The position numbers and the translations under genes are program-made. Of a stretch of 64,000 nucleotides of DNA, positions 18,391 through 30,012 are shown in pieces (the first letter of the stretch is position 1; each line of letters opens with the position of its first letter). The stretch comes from Bryobacterales bacterium (GTDB lineage: Bacteria; Acidobacteriota; Terriglobia; Bryobacterales; Bryobacteraceae): positions 579,844 through 643,843 of the forward strand of contig JADKID010000007.1 in NCBI GenBank assembly GCA_016721425.1. The letters are read 5' to 3'. A model generated the notes under the pieces. It did no database searches, had not been told where the DNA came from, and saw only the letters and a list, made by a program, of their open reading frames with translations.

Positions 18391-20331
18391 CTAGGACCCC
18401 CGGGTGTAGAGAATCTTCGAATTCTGCACCGGCACGGAAACACATTCCCGATAGAAGTCGAAATGCTTCATCGTGATGGCGTGCGTGGGGCAGCGGGAGG
18501 CGCACATCGCGCAGCGGATGCAGGTGGATTCGTCCTTCATCATCACGCCGCCCAGCGCATCCAACTCCACCGGATCCATCGCGCAGACCTGCTCCCGCGA
18601 CGTGCCCAGAGCCTCCGCCGCCATGTCCGCATATTCGCCATCGTGGATTAGCTTGCTCAGCCCAACCAGCCGGATCAGGTTCTCCGGACACACGTCCACG
18701 CAGCCGTTGCAGGCGATGCACATCGACGTGTCGAAAACCGTATTCACGTTGCAGCGCAGACACCGCGCTGCCTGCCGGCGGGCCTCAAACTCGGAGTAGT
18801 TCTCCTCCACTATCTCCATCGACGAGGCCCGCTTCAGGCTCTCGAGCACCGGCGGATTCTCCCGCCCGGTGCGCTGCCAGCCCTCGGCCATCGTGTAGCT
18901 GGCGGGCTTCCATTGCTTGCGCAAAACGACATCTGTACGCGTGCCTCGCAGGAAATCGTGCATCGAACGCGCCGCAATCTGCGCCGAAGCAATGGCGTTG
19001 ATGAACAGCCGCGGCCCGTGGGCAATGTCCCCGCAGGCGAAGACATCGGGCGCCGTGGTCTGGTAGGTCTCCGGATTCACCTTGATCAGCCCGCGGTTGG
19101 ATTCCACTCCATCCTCGGGAGCCAGGAACGAGAGATCCGAGCTCTGCCCGATGGCAAAGATTACAGTGTCGGCCTGGATCTCCTCCACCTGCGCCTCGTC
19201 CAATACCGGATTGAATCGCCCGTCGGCATCAAACACCGACGTGCAATGCACAGTCCGCAGGGCGGTCACTTTGCCGTTCTCGCCCAGCACCGCCTTGGGT
19301 CCGCGGCGGTTGTGCAGGAAGATGCCCTCTTCATCGCCTTCCACCACTTCAACATCGTCGGCCGGCATCTCTTCGCGCGATTCGAGACACACTACGTGCA
19401 CCTCTTTGTCGCCGCTGATGCGCAGCGCCGAACGCGCCACGTCAAACGCCACCTGCTCGCCGCGCTCCATCTCGGCCAGCGCTTCGCCCTTCTGCATCGC
19501 CTCAAACGGACGCACGGCCGAGCGCGCCACGTCATAGGCCACGTTCCCGCCGCCGATCACCACAATGCGACGACCCAGCGGTTGCGGTGTCCCCTGGTTG
19601 AACGCCCTCAGAAAATCCATACCGTCGTAGACGCCTTCGAGCTCAGCGCCAGGCAGCGGCAGCTTGCGACCCTTGGGCAACCCGATCCCCAGGAAGATCG
19701 AGCGGAAACCATCCGCCCGCAGAGACTGGATCGTGAAATCCCGGCCCAGCTTCATGTTGCAGCGCAGATCCACGCCCAGTGACAGGATGGCCTGAATCTC
19801 GTGCCGCACCAAGTCGCGTGGCAACCGGAAGATCGGCACGCCCACCGTCAGCATGCCGCCCGGCTCGGAGTCGGCCTCAAAGACCGTCACCTTGTAGCCG
19901 ATCTGCGCCAGATCATGGGCCACCGTGAGTCCCGACACACCCGCGCCCACAACCGCAATCCGCTCATAGTCGCCACGGTTGGGCGGCAGCATGAGCTTGT
20001 TGCCAAACTCGCGATGCTTCGAATAATCGCCAGTCTCCGGACCGTGCTGGCCCGTGACAAAACGCTTCAACGCGCGGATCGCCACTGGAGAATCGAGGTC
20101 GCCGCGCCGGCAGTTGGCCTCGCAGGGCGCGCCGCACACCCGCCCGCAAATCGAGGCGAACGGGTTGGTGGCGCGCGCGATGCGATAGCCGTCCTCATAA
20201 CGGCCTTCGGCGATAGCGTTGACGTATCCGCAAGCGTCGGTGTGTACGGGACACGCATCCCGGCACTTCACCATCTCGACCCAGTAGTCGGTGGCGTCCG
20301 GCACTCGGACCTGGTAGAAGCCGTTGTTCAT
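18391..20331 (-). CDS. GltD-like NAD(P)H flavoprotein with N- and C-terminal Fe-S domains
   Basis: 646 residues. The N-terminus carries the Cys-rich Fe-S region of the glutamate synthase small subunit family (CRDACPVHTDAC, ICGRVCGAPCEANC). Next come an FAD Rossmann motif (VVGAGVSGLTVAHDLA, about 127) and an NAD(P) Rossmann motif (VVIGGGNVAYDVA, about 255), then a C-terminal ferredoxin part with two 4Fe-4S motifs (CIACNGCVDVCPE and CIRCAMCASRCPT). It probably moves electrons between NAD(P)H and a ferredoxin-like or membrane partner. There is no glutamate synthase large subunit nearby; the setting inside a cbb3/bc operon suggests an electron input or an Fe-S/copper reduction role. Function is inferred only. 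Confidence 0.8.
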   Translation of the reverse strand: MNNGFYQVRVPDATDYWVEMVKCRDACPVHTDACGYVNAIAEGRYEDGYRIARATNPFASICGRVCGAPCEANCRRGDLDSPVAIRALKRFVTGQHGPETGDYSKHREFGNKLMLPPNRGDYERIAVVGAGVSGLTVAHDLAQIGYKVTVFEADSEPGGMLTVGVPIFRLPRDLVRHEIQAILSLGVDLRCNMKLGRDFTIQSLRADGFRSIFLGIGLPKGRKLPLPGAELEGVYDGMDFLRAFNQGTPQPLGRRIVVIGGGNVAYDVARSAVRPFEAMQKGEALAEMERGEQVAFDVARSALRISGDKEVHVVCLESREEMPADDVEVVEGDEEGIFLHNRRGPKAVLGENGKVTALRTVHCTSVFDADGRFNPVLDEAQVEEIQADTVIFAIGQSSDLSFLAPEDGVESNRGLIKVNPETYQTTAPDVFACGDIAHGPRLFINAIASAQIAARSMHDFLRGTRTDVVLRKQWKPASYTMAEGWQRTGRENPPVLESLKRASSMEIVEENYSEFEARRQAARCLRCNVNTVFDTSMCIACNGCVDVCPENLIRLVGLSKLIHDGEYADMAAEALGTSREQVCAMDPVELDALGGVMMKDESTCIRCAMCASRCPTHAITMKHFDFYRECVSVPVQNSKILYTRGS

Positions 20332-20337
20332 GCGAAG

Positions 20338-20649
20338 TTACTCTTCGTGTTTTGACTTGCGAATGGAAAACAGGATCACCGTAACTACGAATACGAGGGC
20401 CATGGCCGCAACGACGTACATGAGTCCGTCGGCGCTCGTCGTGGCCTGGTTGAAGAGACGCACCAGCGGTCCGCGCTCGTCGTGGGACACCTCGCCATTC
20501 ATGTAGAGGATGAAGTAGGATGTAGCCCCTAAGCCAATCACAGGGAAGGCGAGCTTCAGGAAGCCGGGCACCTCGGTGCCCTTCCTCTCCGTCATCCAAC
20601 CGCCGGCATACTCTGTGAGCTCTTCGTTCTTCTTGTTTGGGTCACTCAT
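20338..20649 (-). CDS. Small membrane protein in the CcoP position, no haem motif
   Basis: 103 residues with two predicted membrane spans (FPVIGLGATSYFILYM at about 34-50 and YVVAAMALVFVVTVILF at about 78-94) and polar ends. It follows ccoN, ccoO and a CcoQ/CcoS-like peptide, the place where ccoP normally sits, but it lacks any CXXCH motif and is only a third of CcoP length. It could be a reduced anchoring part of CcoP or an unrelated subunit. Its start overlaps the stop of the preceding small gene by 8 bp. Confidence 0.7.
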   Translation of the reverse strand: MSDPNKKNEELTEYAGGWMTERKGTEVPGFLKLAFPVIGLGATSYFILYMNGEVSHDERGPLVRLFNQATTSADGLMYVVAAMALVFVVTVILFSIRKSKHEE

Positions 20650-20818
20650 GGGAAGATCCCTCCTCGTCGTGCATCATGCGGTACTTGGGCTCCTCGCTGT
20701 CATGGCTCAGATAGCCATGCTTCAGCGAGCGAACGAAGAAATACAGGGCGCCTCCCGCCAGCAGGGCGAAGAGGAAATAGGAGAAATAGATGCTCGGATA
20801 GACGTAATCCTGTTGCAT
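20642..20818 (-). CDS. 58-residue CcoQ/CcoS-like membrane peptide
   Basis: ATG at 20818 with a perfect AGGAGGAG just upstream; TGA at 20642-20644. One membrane span (IYFSYFLFALLAGGALYFFV) is followed by a polar tail with HGYLSHDSEEPKYRMM, which resembles the conserved tail of CcoS proteins. Its place between ccoO and the CcoP-position gene is that of ccoQ. A more typical CcoS is encoded at the head of the same operon, so this may be a paralogue adapted to a subunit role. Confidence 0.75.
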   Translation of the reverse strand: MQQDYVYPSIYFSYFLFALLAGGALYFFVRSLKHGYLSHDSEEPKYRMMHDEEGSSHE

Positions 20819-20827
20819 GGCTCCTCC

Positions 20828-21397
20828 TTACTTCTCGTAGTCGTTATCGGGGCGCCAGTTCTTGGAACGGCCGAGCGACTGCAGGTATGCGGTCATCGCC
20901 TTCAGTTCTTCGGGATCGTCGGCGATCCAGGGGAAAGGCGGCATCACCGAACCTGGCACGAGATCCCGAGGGTTGCGGAAGTGGGTCTTGTGCCACTGCG
21001 AATCGTACTTGCCGCCCACGCGCGACAGATCCGGCCCGGTGCGCTTGGTGCCGAACATGTGCGGCGCGTCGTAGACGAACTCGTCAGGCGTGGAAATCGG
21101 TGAATCGACCCCCTTCCAGCCGGAGCGTTTGGTGTCGGCCAGAAGCGTGCGAGTCTGCTGCGTGTGGCAGTACCAGCAGCCTTCGCGAACATAGATTTCG
21201 CGGCCTTTCAACTCGATCTCCGTATAGGGCTTCAGCTTGCCCGTCGGCCCCTTGGTTGGATCGTTGTTCTCGAAAGGCTTGGCCCAGGTCTTGTCAATCA
21301 GCGGCGGCACAACGGTGGTCAGCGTTCCCCCGATGAAGAAGAACACCAGGGCCGCGCCGATGGCGAATCCGAAATTGGAATCAGCTTTGCGTAACAT
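20828..21397 (-). CDS. ccoO: cbb3-type cytochrome c oxidase subunit II (monohaem cytochrome c)
   Basis: 189 residues: an N-terminal anchor (FGFAIGAALVFFFIGG) and one haem-binding motif CWYCH at about residue 75 within the family signature EGCWYCHTQQ, with methionine-containing SVMPPFPW further on as a likely axial ligand region. It passes electrons to the CcoN haems. It lies 20 bp after ccoN and 9 bp before the CcoQ-position gene. Confidence 0.93.
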   Translation of the reverse strand: MLRKADSNFGFAIGAALVFFFIGGTLTTVVPPLIDKTWAKPFENNDPTKGPTGKLKPYTEIELKGREIYVREGCWYCHTQQTRTLLADTKRSGWKGVDSPISTPDEFVYDAPHMFGTKRTGPDLSRVGGKYDSQWHKTHFRNPRDLVPGSVMPPFPWIADDPEELKAMTAYLQSLGRSKNWRPDNDYEK

Positions 21398-21417
21398 GGT
21401 TCAGGTTCTCCTCTGGA

Positions 21418-22813
<1,396 letters not shown>

Positions 22814-22830
<17 letters not shown>

Positions 22831-24625
22831 TGGCACTCCTAACGGGGGACTTCTGATTGATGGAGCGGACGAAATTGACCAGGTCGCCGACATCGTTTTG
22901 CGACAACCCATAATCGATCCAGGACGGCATGGCCGAACCCTGAACTCCGTACAGGATCGACTCAAACAGACGCCGGTCAGACACGCTCTCCACAAACGCT
23001 GTGTTGCGGAGGTTGCGCGGCCGCGGCAGGATATCGGGCGAGTTCGGCCCCTTGCCATCCGCCTTGCGGCCGTGGCAGCCGGCGCAACGGTTGATGAAGG
23101 CGGCCTCGCCGCGACTGACAGATTCGGCGCTCATGGCAACCGGATTCTTGTCGGGAGCCTTCTGCGGTTTCACCTCGCGGCGCTTCTCTTTCGTGTACGT
23201 GTCGAACACGTACTGCAGCACCGCCTGCGCCTGCGTGTCGTTCAACGTGCGGCCCCAGGCGGGCATGGACGTACCCGCGACACCGTTCTTGATCGAGCTT
23301 GTCAGCCGCTCCATCGACTTGCTGTTGATGAACCCGGCCTTGGTCAGGTCGCGCGGATACGGGTCCAGATACCAGGCGATCGGCCCATGACCGTCACCCT
23401 TTTCGCCGTGACACCGCAGGCAGAGCGCCTTGTAAGACTCAGCTCCGTTGGTCATCGCCGGCGCCGTCTTGAGACTCACCAGATAGGCAGTCATTGCCTT
23501 GAAATCAGCATCGGCGAAGCGGAACGCCGGCATGATGGAATCCGAAATGCTCAACCGCGGATTCTTAAAATGCTCTTCCACCCACGCTTCTTCCTTGAGA
23601 AGCCCTTCGAAGCTGAGGTCCGGCGCCACTCCGCCATCGCGCGCACCTAGCTTGTGACAAGCAGTGCAGGCACGGTCTGTGACAAGCTTCTCGCCCTGGG
23701 AGATGAGCGCGGCGCCCTGCAGCACCGGCTCCTTCGCCGCTTCATCCGCGGGCCGCTTGGCATTCAACACGGCACGGTAGCGCTGCAACGACGTCTCCGC
23801 GAAATTGACACCCCGGCGGCTCTTCAGGAAGATCACCATATCCTTCACGTCGGCGTCGCTCAGGTTGAACTTGGGCATGAACGATGTGGCCAGGTTGGCG
23901 CGCGGATCCACGATGGACTCCATCAGGTAGTCCAGCTTGAACTTCTTGCCCACCTCAGTCAGATCCGGTCCTTGCGTTCCGTCCGATAGCCCCTCAATCC
24001 GGTGGCATCCGTAGCAGTTGTTCGAGAAGAACAGTTTCCGGCCCCGGTCCACGTGCGTCGTGCCGGAGAAACCTTCCTCCGTGTGGCACTGCGCGCAATT
24101 GGACTCCATGTACTCCTTACCCTTCAGCTTGGGCTGGAACTCCTTGCGCCAGTTCGCCTGCACCACATAACCGGCCAGAGGATCGGGCCAGTAGTGGTCC
24201 TCCCCGTGGCTATAGTGCGCCTGCAAACCCCGCCCCTGTCCGTCATGGCAAACCGTGCAGCCGAAGTCGGCGAACTTGTGCCGGCGTTCCCACTTGCCGT
24301 TGACCTGGCCGTCGCCAAGCGCGGCCGAGTAGGAATGGGTCCGCATCGGCTGGGCGTGCTTGTCAAACCGCGGATCGTCCATCGCCATATGGCAGGTGCC
24401 GCAGCGGTCCACCCGCGTGTCGCCAAAACTGGTGACGATGAATTGCTCCACGCGCGGTTGGCGCGCATCCAGCGCCGCCTTCTCCGCCGGCGTCTTGGCC
24501 AGCGTTCGGGCCTGGTCGAAATACCCCGTCTGGTAGTTCTCCCACTTGTGGAAAAACTGCTTGTAGAAGACCGCCCCGTGCACGAGGAGGACAACAAAGC
24601 TTGCGATAGCTAGTGCAAGTCTCAT
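22814..24625 (-). CDS. Heptahaem membrane-anchored cytochrome c
   Basis: 603 residues with an N-terminal anchor (ALAIASFVVLLVHGAVF) and seven CXXCH motifs: CGTCH 75, CTVCH 123, CAQCH 177, CYGCH 204, CTACH 320, CLRCH 402 and CAGCH 514. The last four lie in ordinary class I cytochrome c modules with MP-containing ligand loops (SFMPKFN, SIMPAFR, TSMPAWG, SAMPSWI). It is placed between cytochrome b and ccoN, where no cytochrome c1 or CcoP gene exists. The probable role is to carry electrons from the Rieske protein to CcoO/CcoN within one complex. This is inferred from gene order and haem count. Confidence 0.88.
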
Positions 24626-24636
24626 GGTTCAACCTC

Positions 24637-25922
<1,286 letters not shown>

Positions 25923-25926
<4 letters not shown>

Positions 25927-26414
25927 ACGTTCAGATAGCTCCCGGGCTCTACTTCGGAATCCTTGTCAACCTCCACCTCGCCATTGGGGGCCAGGCTGAC
26001 CTTGTACCACGGCAGCGCCTTCGGAGCCGGACCGCCAGTCACGTTGCCGTCCTGGTCGAAACGCGATCCATGGCAAGGGCAGGCAAACCCCGTGTCGGCG
26101 ATGCCCACAATGCAGCCGAGGTGGGTGCACGTGGTCGAGATCGCCGCGAATTTATCACCTTCCCGCACAATGCACACGCGCCGCTCATCCAGCGAAATCC
26201 GGGTACCCGACGGATACTCCTCCGGCTTGCCGATATTAAATCGCTGCGGCTGGCCATAGGTGGCCCGCGGCTTGATGAACACAAAGTTCGAGAACGCGCT
26301 CAGTACGGCCGAGCCAGCCAGCCCGACACTACTCAGCCAGGTCAGCATACGCCGACGGTTCATCGGGGCGTCTGCTCCCGATCCTTTTTCACTCGTGGCT
26401 TTCGGAACTGCCAT
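25923..26414 (-). CDS. Rieske 2Fe-2S protein
   Basis: 163 residues. A twin-arginine-like start (NRRRMLTWLSS) and one membrane span are followed by the Rieske domain with both cluster-binding boxes: CTHLGC at about residue 106 and CPCHGS at about 122. It transfers electrons from quinol at cytochrome b to the cytochrome c part. Coupled to cytochrome b by an ATGA overlap; its start overlaps the ccoS end by 26 bp. Confidence 0.93.
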
Positions 26415-26589
26415 CTTCGTCCGGCTCCTTCGCTTGATCTACCAGTTCTTCCATGTCCGACCAGAACACCTGATACTTGGCGTCCTCCAGGTCGCGAAAA
26501 TAATCGCTCTTCACCGCGAACACAAACACGCAGGCCGCCCCCAGCCCCATCATCAGACTGGCTACCAGGGCAAGCCACGTTAGCTCCAT
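26389..26589 (-). CDS. ccoS: cbb3 oxidase maturation protein CcoS
   Basis: 66 residues from the ATG at 26589, preceded by GGGGGAAGG; the longer open frame lies inside the rrf2 gene and is rejected. One N-terminal span (LALVASLMMGLGAACVFVFA) is followed by the CcoS tail KSDYFRDLEDAKYQVFW and an acidic C-terminus. CcoS is needed for cofactor insertion into cbb3 oxidase. The start overlaps the rrf2 3' end by 10 bp and the end overlaps the Rieske gene by 26 bp. Confidence 0.85.
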   Translation of the reverse strand: MELTWLALVASLMMGLGAACVFVFAVKSDYFRDLEDAKYQVFWSDMEELVDQAKEPDEDGSSESHE

Positions 26590-27005
26590 GCGCCTTCCCC
26601 CTGGCTCTCTGCCGCCAGCCGCGCCAGCGTCGCCCCGCGCAACACCTTGGTCAGCGCGCTCTGGGCATCGGCCCACACATGGTGTACCGCGCATCGCGTC
26701 ATCCGGCAGCAGCCCACACCGGCCGCCACGCATACGTTCAATTGGATTGGCCCGTCCACCACTTCCACCACTTCCAGCAGAGTCACAAACTCCGGCGGCT
26801 TCGCCAACGAAAACCCGCCCGATGAGCCCCGGTGCGACGCAATCAGCCCCCCGCGCGACAGCGTCTGCAGGATCTTGCTGAGGAAATGCTCCGGCACTTC
26901 ACTGCTCGCCGCCAGCTCATCCCGCGTGGCCCGCTGACCCGACGGCAGCCCCGCCAGGTGAACCATCACCCGGACTGCGTAATCGGCTGCGCGTGTTACC
27001 TGCAT
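26580..27005 (-). CDS. Rrf2-family Fe-S transcriptional regulator
   Basis: 141 residues: the winged helix-turn-helix of Rrf2 proteins (TRAADYAVRVMVHLA, VPEHFLSKILQTLSRGG, GSSGGFSLAKPP) and a C-terminal cysteine set at 92, 99, 100 and 105, which fits Fe-S cluster binding as in NsrR and IscR. It is the first gene of the cbb3/bc operon and overlaps ccoS, so it probably regulates its own operon in response to oxygen, nitric oxide or Fe-S status. Which signal it senses cannot be told from sequence. Confidence 0.9.
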   Translation of the reverse strand: MQVTRAADYAVRVMVHLAGLPSGQRATRDELAASSEVPEHFLSKILQTLSRGGLIASHRGSSGGFSLAKPPEFVTLLEVVEVVDGPIQLNVCVAAGVGCCRMTRCAVHHVWADAQSALTKVLRGATLARLAAESQGEGAWS

Positions 27006-27021
27006 GGAGCGTTAAAGATAA

Positions 27022-27050
27022 ATTAGAGCCTGTTGGTCCTCTTTTGTCAA
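27022..27050 (-). promoter_or_regulatory. Sigma-70 promoter of the cbb3/bc operon
   Basis: On the minus strand a perfect TTGACA (27045-27050), a 17-bp spacer and TCTAAT (27022-27027), ending 16 bp ahead of the rrf2 ATG. It is the best promoter match in the window. The leader would be only about ten bases with no clear Shine-Dalgarno sequence. Confidence 0.75.
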
Positions 27051-27143
27051 TAGAGAATTTCAGACCTCAAGCGTTTAATCTATACGATCTCGTACATTCC
27101 ACCTTCGCGACACCGCACTGCCTGCCCTTGTATCCTGCAAGAG

Positions 27144-28370
27144 ATGACTACGCTGACCCATCTGGAGTGCAGCCTCTGCCTAAAACGGCACGAGGCCGGT
27201 GTCGCCCACAACCTCTGCGAATGTGGCGGCCCCCTGCTGGTCCGCTACGACCTCGATGCCCTCCGCCAGGGCTGGTCCCGCGAGTGGATTGTCAGCGGCC
27301 CCTCTTCCATGTGGCGCTACGCCCCCGTCCTGCCCGTCTCCAAGCCGGCCTCCATGATCTCCCTCGGCGAGGGCTGGACTCCGCTGATCCGCGCCCGCAA
27401 CTACGGCGACGCCATTGGTGCCAAGAACCTCTGGGTCAAGGACGACGGCATCAATCCCACCGGCTCGTTCAAAGCCCGCGGCCTGGCCTGCTGCATCTCC
27501 ATGTGCCACGAACTGGGCATCAAGAAGGTAGCCCTCGGCTCGGCCGGCAACGCCGCCAGCGCCACCGCCGCCTACGCTGCCGCCGCCGGCATCGAGGCCC
27601 ACATCTTTATGCCCAAAGATGTCCCCCAGGCCAACTACATCGAATGCAAAAGCTTCGGCGCCCAGGTCACTCTCGTCGACGGCCTCATCAGCGACTGCGG
27701 CCGCATCGTCGCCGAGCGCAAGGCCGCCGAGGGCTGGTACGAAATCAACACTCTGAAAGAGCCCTACCGCATCGAGGGCAAAAAAACCATGGGCTACGAA
27801 GTGGCCGAGCAGTTCCAGTGGAACCTGCCCGACGCCATCTTCTACCCCACCGGCGGCGGAGTCGGCCTCATCGGCATGTGGAAGGCCTTTGAGGAGATGG
27901 AGGCGCTCGGCTGGATCGGCCCTAAACGCCCCAAGATGATCGTCGTCCAGGCCGATGGCTGCGCCCCCGTCGTCCGCGCCTTTGAACAGGGCGCGGAGCG
28001 CTCCACCTTCTGGGAAAACGCCAGCACCGTCTCCAGCGGTCTGCGCGTCCCCAAGCCCCTCGGTGATTTCCTCATCCTCCGCGCCGTCCGCGCCAGCGCC
28101 GGCACGTGCGTCGCCGTCAGTGACCGCGCCTCCCTCGAAGCCGGCGCCCGCCTCGCCCGCCAGGACGGCATCTTCGCCGCCCCCGAAGGCGCCGCCTGCT
28201 TCGCAGCCCTCGACCAGCTCCTAAAGTCGGGCTTCCTCACGCCCGATCAGAAGATAGTGGTTTACAATACTGGAGCGGGCTTGAAGTATCTGGAAGCGTA
28301 CTCCACGCTGTTTCCACGCACGGCGGAAAGCGAAAGCGATAAGCTGGGCGGCCTGATCACCCCCCGTTGA
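27144..28370 (+). CDS. thrC: Threonine synthase
   Basis: 408 residues, PLP fold-type II. A short Cys-containing zinc-ribbon-like N-terminus (CSLCLKRH, CECGGPL) as in the archaeal/bacterial long threonine synthases precedes the PLP lysine motif NPTGSFKARG at about residue 108 and the phosphate loop PTGGGVGL at about 235. It converts O-phosphohomoserine to threonine in the cytoplasm. It is divergent from the rrf2 operon and 18 bp upstream of the flavoprotein gene. A related cysteate synthase-like activity is possible but less likely. Confidence 0.88.
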   Translation: MTTLTHLECSLCLKRHEAGVAHNLCECGGPLLVRYDLDALRQGWSREWIVSGPSSMWRYAPVLPVSKPASMISLGEGWTPLIRARNYGDAIGAKNLWVKDDGINPTGSFKARGLACCISMCHELGIKKVALGSAGNAASATAAYAAAAGIEAHIFMPKDVPQANYIECKSFGAQVTLVDGLISDCGRIVAERKAAEGWYEINTLKEPYRIEGKKTMGYEVAEQFQWNLPDAIFYPTGGGVGLIGMWKAFEEMEALGWIGPKRPKMIVVQADGCAPVVRAFEQGAERSTFWENASTVSSGLRVPKPLGDFLILRAVRASAGTCVAVSDRASLEAGARLARQDGIFAAPEGAACFAALDQLLKSGFLTPDQKIVVYNTGAGLKYLEAYSTLFPRTAESESDKLGGLITPR

Positions 28371-28388
28371 GGAAGTAACTCGATAAGA

Positions 28389-29963
28389 ATGAGCGATAAG
28401 AGGGCCGTGATCATCGGCGCCGGTCCAGGCGGTCTGACTGCTGCGTATGAACTACTTACCCGCACCGGCGTAAAGCCCATCGTGCTGGAAAAGAGCGCAC
28501 ACCTCGGCGGCATCTCCCGCACCGTCAACTACAAAGGCAACCGCATCGACATCGGCGGCCATCGCTTCTTCTCCAAGTCGGATCGCGTCATGGATTGGTG
28601 GCTTCACATGCTGCCTATGCAGGCCCTGCCCAAGGGCGAGCAGACTGTCACGTACCAGCAGATGAGCCGCCGCGTGGACAGCGGCCCCGGCCCCGACGCC
28701 GAATCCGAAGACAACGTCATGCTGCTGCGCCCCCGCCGCTCCCGCATCTACTATCTGCGCCGCTTCTTCGAATACCCCATCACGCTCAGCAAAGACACCC
28801 TGCTCGGCCTCGGCCTCTGGCGCACCCTCCGCATCGGTGTGAGCTACGTCCTCAGCGCCCTCTTCCCCCGCAAAAGCGAGCAGACCCTCGAAGACTTCTT
28901 CATCAACCGCTTCGGCCGCGAACTCTATCTGACTTTCTTCAAGAGCTACACGGAGAAAGTGTGGGGCGTCCCCTGCAACCAGATCAGCGCCGCCTGGGGC
29001 GCCCAGCGCATCAAGGGACTCTCCATCTGGAAGACCCTCCTGCACGCCGTGAAAAAACTGAGCGGAAACGGCGCCGATCTGGCACAAAAAGCCACCGAAA
29101 CGTCGCTGATTGAGCAGTTTTTGTACCCCAAGCATGGCCCCGGCCAGATGTGGGAGGAGGCCGCCCGGCGCGTCACCTCGCTCGGCGGCGAGCTCCACAT
29201 GGGCTACACCGTCGATGGCATCGTCACCGCCAACGGCCAGGTTACTGGCGTCCGAGCCACCCACCAGGCCACCGGCGAGAGCCATCTCTTCGAGGGCGAT
29301 TACTTCTTCTCCACCATGCCCATCCGCGAGTTGCTCGATTCGTTCGACACTCCGCCCCCAGCCAACGTCCTGGAGGTCAGCCGCGGCCTCATCTATCGCG
29401 ACTTCCTCACCGTCGGCCTGCTCATGAAAGACTTGAAGATTCATGACCAAACCCCGCAAGGAAAAAAGCTGGTCGCCGACAACTGGATCTACATCCAGGA
29501 GCCGGACGTGCAAGTGGGCCGCCTCCAGATCTTCAACAATTGGAGCCCTTATCTGGTCGCCGATCCCGCCAAGGTCTGGATCGGTCTCGAGTACTTCTGC
29601 AACGACACTGACGCCCTCTGGCAGATGCCCGATGCCGAGCTGATCGCCTTCGCTACCGAGGAACTGGCCCGCATCGGCATCATCGACGCCGCCGCCGTGG
29701 AGGACGCCACCGTCATCCGCATGGAAAAGACCTATCCTGCCTATTTCGGTTCCTACGACCGCTTCGACGAGATCCGCTCCTTCGTCGACGGCATCGAAAA
29801 CCTCTTCCTGATCGGCCGCAACGGCATGCACCGCTACAACAACCAGGATCACTCCATGCTCACCGCCATGATGGCCGTGGACAACATTGCCGCCGGCGTC
29901 AAGGACAAGGCGCCGCTCTGGGACGTCAACACCGAGACGGAATACCACGAAGAGAAAAAGTAG
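28389..29963 (+). CDS. FAD-dependent oxidoreductase of the amine oxidase / UDP-galactopyranose mutase-like type
   Basis: 524 residues with an N-terminal FAD-binding motif (VIIGAGPGGLTAAYELL), the GGHRFFSKSD segment usual after it in this group, and a C-terminal FAD-contacting region GRNGMHRYNNQDHSML. It is longer than a UDP-galactopyranose mutase and lacks an obvious family-specific active-site motif, so it may be a glycan-modifying or desaturating flavoenzyme. GAGGAAG lies ahead of the ATG. It probably shares a transcript with thrC but no functional link is evident. Confidence 0.75.
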   Translation: MSDKRAVIIGAGPGGLTAAYELLTRTGVKPIVLEKSAHLGGISRTVNYKGNRIDIGGHRFFSKSDRVMDWWLHMLPMQALPKGEQTVTYQQMSRRVDSGPGPDAESEDNVMLLRPRRSRIYYLRRFFEYPITLSKDTLLGLGLWRTLRIGVSYVLSALFPRKSEQTLEDFFINRFGRELYLTFFKSYTEKVWGVPCNQISAAWGAQRIKGLSIWKTLLHAVKKLSGNGADLAQKATETSLIEQFLYPKHGPGQMWEEAARRVTSLGGELHMGYTVDGIVTANGQVTGVRATHQATGESHLFEGDYFFSTMPIRELLDSFDTPPPANVLEVSRGLIYRDFLTVGLLMKDLKIHDQTPQGKKLVADNWIYIQEPDVQVGRLQIFNNWSPYLVADPAKVWIGLEYFCNDTDALWQMPDAELIAFATEELARIGIIDAAAVEDATVIRMEKTYPAYFGSYDRFDEIRSFVDGIENLFLIGRNGMHRYNNQDHSMLTAMMAVDNIAAGVKDKAPLWDVNTETEYHEEKK

Positions 29964-30012
29964 GCACGGCAACCAGCCGCGCACGAGGGGCTACGGCTTC
30001 GCGCTCCGCCGC

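Noticed and set aside
28452..29984. A 510-codon minus-strand open frame opposite the flavoprotein gene
   Set aside because: Antisense shadow; the plus-strand frame has the FAD motif and family pattern.
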